Source: Prevotella sp. (GTDB lineage Bacteria > Bacteroidota > Bacteroidia > Bacteroidales > Bacteroidaceae). From it: 63,118 nt of DNA. How positions within the stretch are numbered: the first letter of the stretch is position 1; each line of letters opens with the position of its first letter. Where the stretch lies: assembly GCA_024697645.1 (NCBI GenBank), contig JAILFH010000084.1, positions 1-63,118 of the forward strand, read 5' to 3'. This document shows positions 30,647 to 39,159 of the stretch, piece after piece. The notes beneath the pieces were generated by a model. It made no database searches. It was not told the origin of the DNA and worked only from the letters and a program-made list of their open reading frames with translations. The position numbers were made by a program, and so were the translations under genes.

Positions 30647-32131
30647 ATGAGAAAGGTACTAACGCTATTCATGCTGACTGCCACGCTTACCGTCAGCGCA
30701 CAACAGGTGTTGACACTCGATGAGTGCCGACAACTGGCGCTTGACAACAACAAGCAACTTGGTGTGGCACGCGTAAAGCAGGAAGTAGCACTGAACACTC
30801 GAAAGGCTGCCCGCACGAGTTATCTGCCGAAGGTTGACGTGTTAGGTGGCTACGAGTTCCTCAGTCGCAGTATTTCGCTGCTTAGCAAAGACCAGCAAGC
30901 AGGTTTTTCCGTGCTCGGAACTGCAGCCATAACAAACCTTAGTGAAGCCATGCCAAACCTTCTTGCAGGTCTTGTACAACAGGGGACTATATCTCCTCAG
31001 GAGGCACAGCACACTGGAGCCATCATGGGGCAACTTAGTCAGCCCCTTGCTCAATATGGAAACGAGATTGGCCAGAAGATCAATGATGCTTTCCATACTG
31101 ACACTAAGAACATCTTTGCCGCTTCGGCTCTGGTGCGCCAGCCAATCTATATGGGTGGTGCCATCACGGCTGCAAATCGCATTGCCGACATCAACGAGCA
31201 ACTTGTCGCTAACGAAGAGCAGGGAATCCGTCAGAACACTCTTGCCAATATCGACGAAGTCTACTGGACGGTGGTATCGCTGAAGCAAAAGCAATTGCTT
31301 GCCAACAGTTATCGCGACCTTGTTCAGAAACTCGACGATGATGTTCACAAGATGATTACCGAAGGCGTTGCCACAAAGGCTACTGGCCTGAAAGTAGACG
31401 TCAGCGTAAACGAAGCCGACATGCAGGTTACTGAAGTCGAGGATGGTCTGGTTCTGGCAAAGATGCTCCTCTGCCAACTCTGCGGATTGCCTCTCGACAG
31501 TGAAATCACGCTGGCCGACGAAGGCAAGGACGTGCTCCCCTACTCTCCAGAAGCAGAGGACATGGGCAACGAGACTGCCTTTGATAACCGCGCCGAACTG
31601 AAGATGCTGGAAAATGCGATTAGCATTAGCGAGCAGACCACAAAACTCGTGCGTGCTGCCTATCTGCCTCAGGTGGCTCTGACTGGCGGCTATCTACTCT
31701 CCAACCCAAGCGTCTATAATGGTTTCGAGCGCAAGTTCAAAGGCGTTTGGAATGTAGGCGTTATGGTAAGAGTCCCCGTTTGGAACTGGTTCGAAGGCGA
31801 ATACAAAGTTCGTGCCAGTCGTGCCCAGACCACTATTGCCGAAATGGAGTTGAGTGATGCACGCGAGAAGATTGAACTACAACTGGAGCAGTGTCGATTC
31901 AAGTTGAAGGAAGCCAACAAGCGACTTCTGATGGCAAATAAGAATCTCACCAGTGCAGACGAGAATCTCCGCTGCGCCAACCTCGGATTCAAGGAGGGAG
32001 TCATGGAAGCCACTGACGTGATGGCAGCCCAGACGGCATGGCAACAGGCTCAGAGTCAGAAAATTGATGCTGAAGTGGGAGTGAAACTCGCTCAGGTCGC
32101 CTTGCAGAAGGCACTTGGCGTACTTCAGTAA
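30647..32131 (+). CDS. TolC-family outer-membrane efflux protein
   Basis: Outer-membrane channel of a tripartite exporter. Signal peptide residues 1-18 (MRKVLTLFMLTATLTVSA), then two structural repeats of the TolC (OEP) family, starting LTLDECRQLALDNNKQLGVARVKQEVALNTRKAARTSYLPKVDVLGGYEF and again from about residue 320 (FDNRAELKMLENAISISEQTTKLVRAAYLPQVALTGGY). 494 residues, near the normal length. The N-terminal repeat carries an insert of about 60 residues (AMPNLLAGLVQQGTISPQEAQHTGAIMG) common in the Bacteroidetes branch. First member of tolC-hlyD-permease-permease. Confidence 0.92.
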   Translation: MRKVLTLFMLTATLTVSAQQVLTLDECRQLALDNNKQLGVARVKQEVALNTRKAARTSYLPKVDVLGGYEFLSRSISLLSKDQQAGFSVLGTAAITNLSEAMPNLLAGLVQQGTISPQEAQHTGAIMGQLSQPLAQYGNEIGQKINDAFHTDTKNIFAASALVRQPIYMGGAITAANRIADINEQLVANEEQGIRQNTLANIDEVYWTVVSLKQKQLLANSYRDLVQKLDDDVHKMITEGVATKATGLKVDVSVNEADMQVTEVEDGLVLAKMLLCQLCGLPLDSEITLADEGKDVLPYSPEAEDMGNETAFDNRAELKMLENAISISEQTTKLVRAAYLPQVALTGGYLLSNPSVYNGFERKFKGVWNVGVMVRVPVWNWFEGEYKVRASRAQTTIAEMELSDAREKIELQLEQCRFKLKEANKRLLMANKNLTSADENLRCANLGFKEGVMEATDVMAAQTAWQQAQSQKIDAEVGVKLAQVALQKALGVLQ

Positions 32132-32241
32132 TCAAAGTTGCCGAACTGAGGTTTTTCATTTTAAAGATTTAAGATTTAGATTTAAAAAGTCGGAAAGATA
32201 TTAATCATTAGTTGTAAATCGTAATTAACAATAACAAAGAT

Positions 32242-33228
32242 ATGTCAGCAAAAACTCAACATAACAACATCCTGCTCGCCGTCCTGGGATTCGTTTCCGT
32301 GGTCGTGATTGTAGGACTTATCGGATTCTTCCTGCTCGACCGTGATACTGAAACCATTCAGGGCGAAGTAGAAGTAAGTGAGTATCGCGTATCATCGAAA
32401 GTACCTGGACGTATTCTGGAACTTCGTGTGAAGGAAGGCGATTTCGTACACGTTGGTGACACGCTTGCTATTCTGGATGCTCCAGAAGTACGGGCCAAGA
32501 AAACTCAGGCCCAGAGCGCAGAAGACGCTGCTGCAGCCCTAAGCGACATGGCTGAAGCAGGCGCTCGTAAAGAGCAAATTGCAGGTGCCTATGAACTTTG
32601 GCAGCAGGCCAAGGCTGGTGCAGAGGTTGCCAAGAAAACCTATGACCGAGTCCAGCGCCTGTTCGACGAAGGCGTGATGACTGCCCAGAAGCGCGACGAA
32701 GCCCTGGCAAGTTACAAAGCCCTCGAGGCACAGGAGAAAGCCGCCAAGAGTCAGTACGACATGGCTGTAAATGGTGCACGCCAGCAGGAGAAACGCGCTG
32801 CTCAGGCACAGGTGAACCGTGCCCGTGGTGCCGTTCAGGAAGTACAGAGTTACATCCGCGAGACCGTACAGATTGCCACCATCGAAGGCGAAGTTTCGAA
32901 CATCTATCCGAAGGTGGGCGAACTCATTGGCACAGGATCTCCCATCATGAGCATTTCCATCATGAAGGATATGTGGGGAACATTCAACGTACGTGAGGAC
33001 CAGTTGAAGGGCCTGAAGGTTGGTGACACGTTCACCGCCTATTCACCCGCTTTCAACCAAGACCTGACGATGAAGGTGTTCTACATCAAGGACGAAGGTT
33101 CCTTCGCCGTGTGGAAAGCAACTAAGGCCAATGGTCAGTACGACCTGAAGACTTTCGAAGTGAAGGCCCGTCCTGAGAAGCCTTTCGAAGGCTTGCGTCC
33201 AGGCATGTCGCTAATCATCAAGAAATAA
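32242..33228 (+). CDS. HlyD/EmrA-family periplasmic adaptor
   Basis: Membrane-fusion protein connecting the inner-membrane permeases with the TolC channel. One N-terminal transmembrane helix (residues 12-31, VLGFVSVVVIVGLIGFFLL), a lipoyl/barrel-sandwich half-motif (SEYRVSSKVPGRILELRVKEGDFVHVGDTLAILDAPEV), an alpha-helical hairpin (about 75-205, rich in Ala, Gln and Lys) and a C-terminal beta-barrel domain ending LRPGMSLIIKK. 328 residues. The 110-bp gap before it contains only an A/T-rich repeat of AAGATTTAAGATTTAG. Confidence 0.92.
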   Translation: MSAKTQHNNILLAVLGFVSVVVIVGLIGFFLLDRDTETIQGEVEVSEYRVSSKVPGRILELRVKEGDFVHVGDTLAILDAPEVRAKKTQAQSAEDAAAALSDMAEAGARKEQIAGAYELWQQAKAGAEVAKKTYDRVQRLFDEGVMTAQKRDEALASYKALEAQEKAAKSQYDMAVNGARQQEKRAAQAQVNRARGAVQEVQSYIRETVQIATIEGEVSNIYPKVGELIGTGSPIMSISIMKDMWGTFNVREDQLKGLKVGDTFTAYSPAFNQDLTMKVFYIKDEGSFAVWKATKANGQYDLKTFEVKARPEKPFEGLRPGMSLIIKK

Positions 33229-33276
33229 TTCCAGCAAACAGAATACGAACTGGAATTAAGCAGAAGAGTAAAGGCA

Positions 33277-34440
33277 ATGATCAAGAGGATTTACAATATT
33301 GCTGTCCGCGAATGTGGAATTCTGAGTCGGAACATGATGTATCTGTTCTGCATGCTGGTATTCCCTATTCTCGTCACCGTGTTTTTCACGACGATGATGA
33401 ATGAGGGTCAGCCTCAGGAAATGCCCGTAGGTGTTGTCGACCACGACAACTCTACAACTTCGCGTGCGCTCATCCGCAAACTCGACTCATTCCAGTCCAG
33501 CCATGTCGTTGCTCACTACACAAACGTAAACGAAGCACGCAAAGCTATTCAGCAGAACAAAATCTACGCCTTCCTCTACATTCCTGAGGGAACCTCCGAC
33601 GACTTGCTTTCATCGCGTCAGCCGAAGATTTCCTTCTATTACAGTTCGGCGTCACTCACTGCTGGAGCATTGCTTTATCGTGACCTGAAAACAGTTTCCA
33701 CGCTGGGTTCTGCTGCTGTGGGACAAGGCACTATGCGCGCCAAGGGCTACACCGACGACCAGATAACAACTTTCCTGCAACCCATCGTCGTTGATCTTCA
33801 CATGATTGGAAATCCGTGGGCAAGTTATAACCTCTATCTGTCCACCATGCTCATTCCTGGCATTCTGATGCTCTTCATGTTCCTCATCACAGCCTACTCG
33901 CTGGGTACGGAACTGAAATTCGGCACGTCGAAGGAATGGATGGAAATGGCTGACAATAACATTATCGTGGCGCTCACGGGCAAACTGTTGCCGCAGTTCC
34001 TCATCTTCCTGACAATCTTCTACTGCTACTTGTACTACATGTTCGGCTATCTCAACTTCCCCCACCCGGGTGGAGTATGGATGATCCTCATTCTCGGACT
34101 GCTGGCCGTCATGGCAAGTATCGGTTTCGGCATCTTTGCCTTTGGTCTGATGCCTTCGCTTCGCATGTCTTTGAGTGTCTGTTCGCTCTGGGGTATGCTC
34201 GGCTTCACCTGCGCAGGTGCTACCTATCCCGTCTTTGCGATGCACCCCGCCATTGAAGCAATAGCCCAACTCTTCCCGCTGCGCCACTATTACATGATTT
34301 ATCAGATTTGCATCTTCAACGGATTCCCGTTCATCGATGCCTGGTTCAACTTCATGGCACTCATCATTCTCACGGCATTGCCTTTCTTTGTTGCCAACAA
34401 AATCAAGAGGGCTATGCTGGAGTACGTATATATTCCATAA
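33277..34440 (+). CDS. ABC-2 type permease (YhhJ/YbhR-like), first
   Basis: Inner-membrane ABC-2 permease: one N-terminal helix (about 22-40), a large periplasmic domain (about 45-180, starting VGVVDHDNSTTSRALIRKLDSF) and five C-terminal helices (about 185-375). 387 residues, the family size. No nucleotide-binding subunit is encoded in the operon, although ABC-2 permeases need one to be driven. It is separated from the second permease by 48 bp. Confidence 0.9.
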   Translation: MIKRIYNIAVRECGILSRNMMYLFCMLVFPILVTVFFTTMMNEGQPQEMPVGVVDHDNSTTSRALIRKLDSFQSSHVVAHYTNVNEARKAIQQNKIYAFLYIPEGTSDDLLSSRQPKISFYYSSASLTAGALLYRDLKTVSTLGSAAVGQGTMRAKGYTDDQITTFLQPIVVDLHMIGNPWASYNLYLSTMLIPGILMLFMFLITAYSLGTELKFGTSKEWMEMADNNIIVALTGKLLPQFLIFLTIFYCYLYYMFGYLNFPHPGGVWMILILGLLAVMASIGFGIFAFGLMPSLRMSLSVCSLWGMLGFTCAGATYPVFAMHPAIEAIAQLFPLRHYYMIYQICIFNGFPFIDAWFNFMALIILTALPFFVANKIKRAMLEYVYIP

Positions 34441-34488
34441 ATTACAGAAAACGACAGCATTGCAGTTTCGATATAAAAATAAGGTGAA

Positions 34489-35760
34489 ATGAAAGAAACG
34501 CTGATTCAAAGGATTAAAGAAGGCATCAAAGATATGTGCTATATCTGGGCCAAGGAGATGCGCTCTACCATCACGGATGAGGGCGTGCTCATCTTCTTCC
34601 TTCTTGTGCCAATCCTCTATCCGCTTCTCTATTCATGGGCCTATTCCAACGAAGTGGTCCAGGAGGTTCCCGTAGCCGTCGTCGATTTATCACATAGTCA
34701 TCAGAGCCGCCAGTTCATTCGCAATTTCGACGCTTCGCCCAATACGAAGGTTGCCTATTATTGCAATTCTGTTGACGAAGCCAGCCAACTTGTCGGAAAA
34801 CAAGTGGTTCATGGCATCATCTATTTCCCTGAGGACTTCCAGGAGCGCACGATGCGCATGGAGAAGACTCATGTGGGCGTCTATTGCGACATGGCTCTCA
34901 TGCTCACCTACAAGGCCATCTATCAGACGGCACAGGCTGTAGCCAGCGAAATGAATGCGGGCATACAGATTGCCATTTCTGGTAATCAAACTAATCGGGA
35001 AGACGAAATCCAGACCCAGCCTTTGGCATTTGACGAAGTTGAGGTGTTCAATCCCACTGGTGGCTATGGCTCGTTCCTGATTCCCTGTGTGCTGATTCTC
35101 ATCATCCAGCAGACACTGCTGCTTGGCATTGGACTTGGCGCAGGAACAGCGCGCGAATCCAACCGCTATCGCGACCTTGTGCCTGTATCGCGCCACTACA
35201 ACGGCATCTTCAGAATAGTGCTGGGCAAATCGCTTGCCTATTTCATGATCTATTCCGTCATTGCAGCCTATCTGACCATTATCGTTCCACGACTTTTTGG
35301 CTACACTTCGTTGCTATCTGGTGGACCTCTGCTCGCACTGATGGTTCCATATATTCTCGCCTGCATTTTCTTCGGCATGATGCTTTCGTGTCTGGTTCGC
35401 TATCGCGAGAATGTGATATTGCTCGTTGTGTTCACCTCCATTCCGTTCCTGTTCTTGGCAGGAATCTCTTGGCCGCAAAGCAATATGCCTGGCGTCTGGC
35501 GTGGAATTGCAACGCTCATTCCTTCGACATTTGGCGTGCGCGGCTTCGTTCGCCTGAATACGATGGGAGCATCGCTTGCCGACATCCGATTGGAATATCA
35601 GGCGCTCTGGATTCAGACCACCGTCTATTTCTTTATCACTTGCCTCGTCTATCGTTTCCAGATTATTTCGGCTCGTAACCACGCTAATGAGCGCATCCAG
35701 ATTCTGAAGGAGAAGGCTAAGGCCGTTAGAATGCGCAAGGAAGCAGAACAGAGCGTATAA
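34489..35760 (+). CDS. ABC-2 type permease, second
   Basis: Paralogous partner of the upstream permease; the two probably form a heterodimer. Same topology: N-terminal helix near residues 32-52 (GVLIFFLLVPILYPLLYSWA), a periplasmic domain beginning VAVVDLSHSHQSRQFIRNFD, and five to six C-terminal helices (about 200-400). A cytoplasmic basic tail (residues about 395-423, RIQILKEKAKAVRMRKEAEQ) is longer than in the first permease. 423 residues. A terminator follows, so the operon ends here. Confidence 0.9.
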   Translation: MKETLIQRIKEGIKDMCYIWAKEMRSTITDEGVLIFFLLVPILYPLLYSWAYSNEVVQEVPVAVVDLSHSHQSRQFIRNFDASPNTKVAYYCNSVDEASQLVGKQVVHGIIYFPEDFQERTMRMEKTHVGVYCDMALMLTYKAIYQTAQAVASEMNAGIQIAISGNQTNREDEIQTQPLAFDEVEVFNPTGGYGSFLIPCVLILIIQQTLLLGIGLGAGTARESNRYRDLVPVSRHYNGIFRIVLGKSLAYFMIYSVIAAYLTIIVPRLFGYTSLLSGGPLLALMVPYILACIFFGMMLSCLVRYRENVILLVVFTSIPFLFLAGISWPQSNMPGVWRGIATLIPSTFGVRGFVRLNTMGASLADIRLEYQALWIQTTVYFFITCLVYRFQIISARNHANERIQILKEKAKAVRMRKEAEQSV

Positions 35761-35840
35761 AAGAAAAAACAGCCTTTCGGAGGAAACAGAACGCTGACAT
35801 CTTAAAACTCCCTTGGGCAAGTTTTTCAATAGAAAATACA

Positions 35841-35886
35841 ACTGCCTCTCCCACTAATGCTGATGGAAGAGGCAGTAATTTTTTGC
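35841..35886 (+). terminator. Terminator of the efflux operon
   Basis: ACTGCCTCTCCCA (35841-35853) pairs with TGGAAGAGGCAGT (35864-35876) with one mismatch, followed by AATTTTTTG. Confidence 0.88.
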
Positions 35887-35990
35887 CTTTAATAAAGGTC
35901 AAGGAGAGTTATCTTTCGACAGGATTGCCCAAATGGATTGTCCAAAGGGATTTCTCAGAAAAAATTCTTCTACCGAGTTTCCCAAAAAAT

Positions 35991-36866
35991 TTACCGATTC
36001 ATTCGATAGGCTTTGGGCGTCATTCCCTTCATTCGCGAGAAGAACTTCGTAAACGAAGCCTGATCGGAGAAATGCAAATACTCTGCGATTTGGGCAATGC
36101 TATTGTCGGTCTTCTGCAGTAGCCAGGCACCTTCCATAAACAACATCTGATTGATGTAGTCTACAACGGTTTGTCCCGAAACTTTCTTCACGACACGCGA
36201 CAGATATATCGGAGTGATATTAAGTCGGTTGGCATAGAATGCAATATCGTGATGATCAATAAAATTCTCAGGAAGTAGTTGAATGAAGTCAATGAAGAGT
36301 TTTTCTGCGCTCTCTGAACGTCCTTTGGTGTTTGGAATCTTTCGGTTGCGAATGCTTTGCAGATCGAGTAGAAACACCGAATAGAGCATGCGTAGGCACT
36401 CGTCCTTGTACATATGGGAAGAATTCTTATAACTGATGATCATTTGCATCAGTTGGTAGAAATGATTCGCCTGATCATCTGTCAAGGACAGTCTCGGCTC
36501 TCTCAGCACTACGAGAGGAAAATAGGCTGCCCGAATCATGTGGCGAACCATAGGGATTTCGAGGGTCATGCTCTGGTCTGCCAATATCGAAAGTCCCCGA
36601 TAATCATCGGAGGCCTTGATGATATTGATCATTGAACCAGGCGTAGAAAAGTAGAAGTCGTTGCGTCTGTATACAAGGCTATGGCCATTGCTGGCTATTT
36701 CCACCCAGCCATCTACGACCAAATTGTACGAATAGCAAGCAAGTGTGTCATGCATGAGATTCATACTGAAGGCATTGTCCACATTGCTTTCTGCACAGAG
36801 CAATTCGCATTTTGTGGTGGGCTCCACATGCCAAACATCGTGGAGAAATTCTGTAAGTCTATACAT
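35991..36866 (-). CDS. AraC-family transcriptional regulator
   Basis: 291 residues: an N-terminal cupin-like sensing domain (about 1-160) with no signal peptide, and a C-terminal AraC double helix-turn-helix (about 195-291): FYANRLNITPIYLSRVVKKVSGQTVVDYINQ and SIAQIAEYLHFSDQASFTKFFSRMKGMTPKAYR. It is transcribed towards, and converges on, the efflux operon. Many Bacteroidetes efflux operons of this type have an AraC neighbour, so it may control it (inference). A TATATTTG box at 36917-36910 marks its promoter, back to back with the orphan promoter at 36971. Confidence 0.92.
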   Translation of the reverse strand: MYRLTEFLHDVWHVEPTTKCELLCAESNVDNAFSMNLMHDTLACYSYNLVVDGWVEIASNGHSLVYRRNDFYFSTPGSMINIIKASDDYRGLSILADQSMTLEIPMVRHMIRAAYFPLVVLREPRLSLTDDQANHFYQLMQMIISYKNSSHMYKDECLRMLYSVFLLDLQSIRNRKIPNTKGRSESAEKLFIDFIQLLPENFIDHHDIAFYANRLNITPIYLSRVVKKVSGQTVVDYINQMLFMEGAWLLQKTDNSIAQIAEYLHFSDQASFTKFFSRMKGMTPKAYRMNR

Positions 36867-36970
36867 CGGATTTATTTAGTTTTATATTGATTATTTCTTA
36901 TTTCAACTGCAAATATAGTAAAAAATTTTTAATTTGTTTTGTTTGAGACAAAAAAACGTTAATCAGAGAT

Positions 36971-37001
36971 TTGGTTAGAACTCAAAATCAATGTACCTTT
37001 G
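36971..37001 (+). promoter_or_regulatory. Orphan plus-strand promoter between araC-type and ZIP genes
   Basis: TTG 36971-36973, 20-nt spacer, TACCTTTG 36994-37001. It points to the right, where no plus-strand protein gene follows; instead a terminator occurs about 85 nt later. Confidence 0.72.
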
Positions 37002-37006
37002 CACCG

Positions 37007-37088
37007 AACCAACACAACACTTCTAAATAACAACACACACCAAACGTCCTTTCACTTTGTTTCTACAAGTGGAAGGGCGTTGTTTTTG
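37007..37088 (+). ncRNA. Candidate small RNA (about 80 nt)
   Basis: A near-consensus promoter (36971-37001) is followed by a 15-bp stem at 37043-37057/37067-37081 (AACGTCCTTTCACTT with AAGTGGAAGGGCGTT, two G-U pairs, 9-nt loop) and then GTTTTT. The leader between them is A/C-rich (CACCGAACCAACACAACAC) and unstructured, a possible antisense region. There is no ORF. The terminator has its U tract only on the plus strand, so it does not belong to the ZIP gene. It could instead be a relict leader or attenuator. Confidence 0.45.
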
Positions 37089-37109
37089 GGATTAATCCTC
37101 CCATCTTTT

Positions 37110-37889
37110 TCATCCTAAAACAACGTCAAGTACCATCATCAAGACAAAGCCAAAAGCAAATCCAACCGTGCCCAGATTGCTATGCTCGCCATGGGAGGCT
37201 TCGGGAATGAGTTCTTCCACCACTACATACAGCATCGAACCTGCCGCAAATGCAAGAAGATAGGGAAGCAGGGGCTCAAGGGTGGAAGCAAGAAGGATGA
37301 TGGCAATACTGCCAATAGGTTCAACCAGTCCGCTCAGACCACCAACAAAGAATGACTTCATTCGGCTGTTTCCTTCGGCTCGGAGCGGCATTGAGATGAT
37401 AGCGCCTTCGGGAATATTCTGAATGGCTATACCCAGCGAGACTGCCAAGGCACTGGCGGCCGTGATGCTTGTTCCCCCTTGCAACATCGTGGCTATGACA
37501 ACACCAACTGCCATTCCCTCAGGAATATTATGGATTGTTACTGCCAAGGCAAGCATCGACGTGCGGGAGAGGTGCGAACGGGGTCCTTCAGGATGGTCAT
37601 CGCCTGGATGCAAGTGAGGCGTAACCATATCAATCAGCAAGAGGAAGCCCATACCACAAAGCAAGCCTACAGCGGCTGGAACGACCGACGAAGCATCTTC
37701 GCCACCTGACATTTCGATGCTCGGAATGAGCAACGACCAGACAGACGCTGCAACCATAACGCCCGATGCAAAACCAAGCAATATTCGTTGAAGTGTTCCC
37801 GACATCGTGTCGCGCATCAGAAACACAAATGCCGAGCCGAGAAGTGTTCCCAGAAAGGGAATTGTCAGTGCTAACCAAAATCCATCCAT
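37110..37889 (-). CDS. ZIP-family divalent metal transporter
   Basis: Inner-membrane uptake of Zn2+ or related divalent metals. Eight predicted helices in about 259 residues; helices IV and V carry the metal-site motifs HNIPEGMAVG and IQNIPEGAI, and EELIPEASHG follows; a His/Asp-rich loop (HLHPGDDHPEGPRSH) lies between helices III and IV. The open frame has a TTG start at 37904, but the ATG at 37889 is preferred. A TATCTTTG box at 37938-37931 lies just upstream. Confidence 0.92.
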   Translation of the reverse strand: MDGFWLALTIPFLGTLLGSAFVFLMRDTMSGTLQRILLGFASGVMVAASVWSLLIPSIEMSGGEDASSVVPAAVGLLCGMGFLLLIDMVTPHLHPGDDHPEGPRSHLSRTSMLALAVTIHNIPEGMAVGVVIATMLQGGTSITAASALAVSLGIAIQNIPEGAIISMPLRAEGNSRMKSFFVGGLSGLVEPIGSIAIILLASTLEPLLPYLLAFAAGSMLYVVVEELIPEASHGEHSNLGTVGFAFGFVLMMVLDVVLG

Positions 37890-38183
37890 CACCAAAAAGG
37901 TCAATTTGATTCGTAAAACTCTTTACGATTGCAAAGATAATACAAATCGTGATAAACACCAAATTCCACGCAATTATTTTTTAGGTGGATGCCATCAATA
38001 TTGTTACCAAAATCTTCAGTGTTGTTTGGACAAAAATGAAGACGTCAAGGGCGTTTTCCCCATAAAAACGTCAGAGTTTTTCACTTACAAATTTCTCTAT
38101 CGATTTTGCAAAAACAAGATTTTAATGCCAAAATTCAACGGGAACAAAAAATACGAAAAATACGGTCGTATTACGGTATAAGT

Positions 38184-38333
38184 AAAAGAAAAAGATAAAG
38201 ATAAAGATAAAGCAAAGGACAAGGATAAAGCAAAGGACAAGGATAAAGGATTATCAGCAATGCTGCTGATAATAGGGGATTATTAAGGGGGAAGGTTTGG
38301 CAAATGCCAAACCATAGCGGCGGCTGTGCGGCT
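38184..38333 (+). repeat. Double-hairpin module, copy 1, with purine hexamer repeat
   Basis: AAAGAT/AAGGAC-type hexamers (38184-38248) lead into hairpin 1 (TTATCAGCA/TGCTGATAA, 38251-38272, 9 bp), a G-rich joint TAGGGGATTATTAAGGGGG, hairpin 2 (GGTTTGGC/GCCAAACC, 38294-38313, 8 bp) and ATAGCGGCGGCTGTGCGGCT. Confidence 0.8.
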
Positions 38334-38493
38334 AGATTTTCATTTTTATCCACTAAGTCATCGTCACAAAATGACGCAAATTTTGCGACGTTTTTGCCCA
38401 AATATCGTCAGAAACCCATGTTTGTGCACTGACTAAAAACCATTTTAAAGCCTATCACTGCGTAACGCTACGTAACGTTAGTAACGACTATGT

Positions 38494-38661
38494 TAATGGT
38501 AATGATAATGTTAATGATAATGGTAATGGAAATGGTAATGGAAATGGAAATGGTAATGGAAATGGTAATGGAAATGGAAATAATAGCAGCATAGCTGCTT
38601 ATAGGGGGTTATTAGGGGGGAAGGTTTAGCAAAACTAAACCAAAGCGGCGGCTGGGCTGCT
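38494..38661 (+). repeat. Double-hairpin module, copy 2, with AATGGN repeat
   Basis: About fifteen hexamers of AATGGT/AATGGA type (38494-38580) lead into hairpin 1 (AGCAGC-ATA-GCTGCT, near 38585-38599), the joint TAGGGGGTTATTAGGGGGG, hairpin 2 (GGTTTAG/CTAAACC, 38623-38641) and AAAGCGGCGGCTGGGCTGCT. Compared with copy 1 the hairpin 2 stem has a G-to-A change matched by C-to-T on the other arm. Confidence 0.8.
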
Positions 38662-38726
38662 TAACTTTTCAAATAACTAACGCGAAATGACGCTATTAGA
38701 CGTCACAAGACGTTTTGCCTATCAAA

Positions 38727-38877
38727 TCAAAGAAAAGATAAAGAAAAAGATAAAGAAAAAGAAAAGGAAAAGGATGAAGATATAGATAATAATAACTATT
38801 AGCAGCATAGCCGCTAATAGGGGGATTATTAAGGGGGAAGGTTTAGCAAGACTAAACCAAAGCGGCGGCTGGGCGGC
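38727..38877 (+). repeat. Double-hairpin module, copy 3, with purine repeat
   Basis: An A/G hexamer-like tract (about 38727-38790, AAAGAAAAGATAAAG type) leads into hairpin 1 (TATTAGC/GCTAATA, 38797-38819, with an internal A-C mismatch), the joint TAGGGGGATTATTAAGGGGG, hairpin 2 (GGTTTAG/CTAAACC, 38840-38858) and AAAGCGGCGGCTGGGCGGC. Confidence 0.8.
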
Positions 38878-39123
38878 AAGATTTTTAAGAAAATGATTCG
38901 GATAACTATCGAGGGACTTCTCAGGCGAGGGAATTTCTTCAGAGTGTTGGAAGAAAATTACGTCGCAATTTTTTTAGAATGCTGGAAGAAAAACTACGAC
39001 GCAAAATGACAAAATCAAACCAAACGCGAGGACCCGAAAAAGTAAAAGATGTCCTTTTACTCATCAAAAGACATCCTCTTGGAAATTAACATTAATTAAC
39101 CATACGGAAAATGGCCCAAAATC

Positions 39124-39154
39124 TTGCAAATCGCGAAAAAATTTCGTATATTTG
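39124..39154 (+). promoter_or_regulatory. Strong orphan promoter upstream of the second 22-nt array
   Basis: TTG 39124-39126, 20-nt spacer, TATATTTG 39147-39154, a full match to the Bacteroidetes consensus. The predicted start is near 39160; topB has its own promoter 740 nt further on. Confidence 0.75.
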
Positions 39155-39159
39155 CAGAA

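Noticed and set aside
38184..38877. Integron-type attC sites
   Set aside because: Hairpins are present, but the core attC triplets and any integrase or cassette ORFs are missing.
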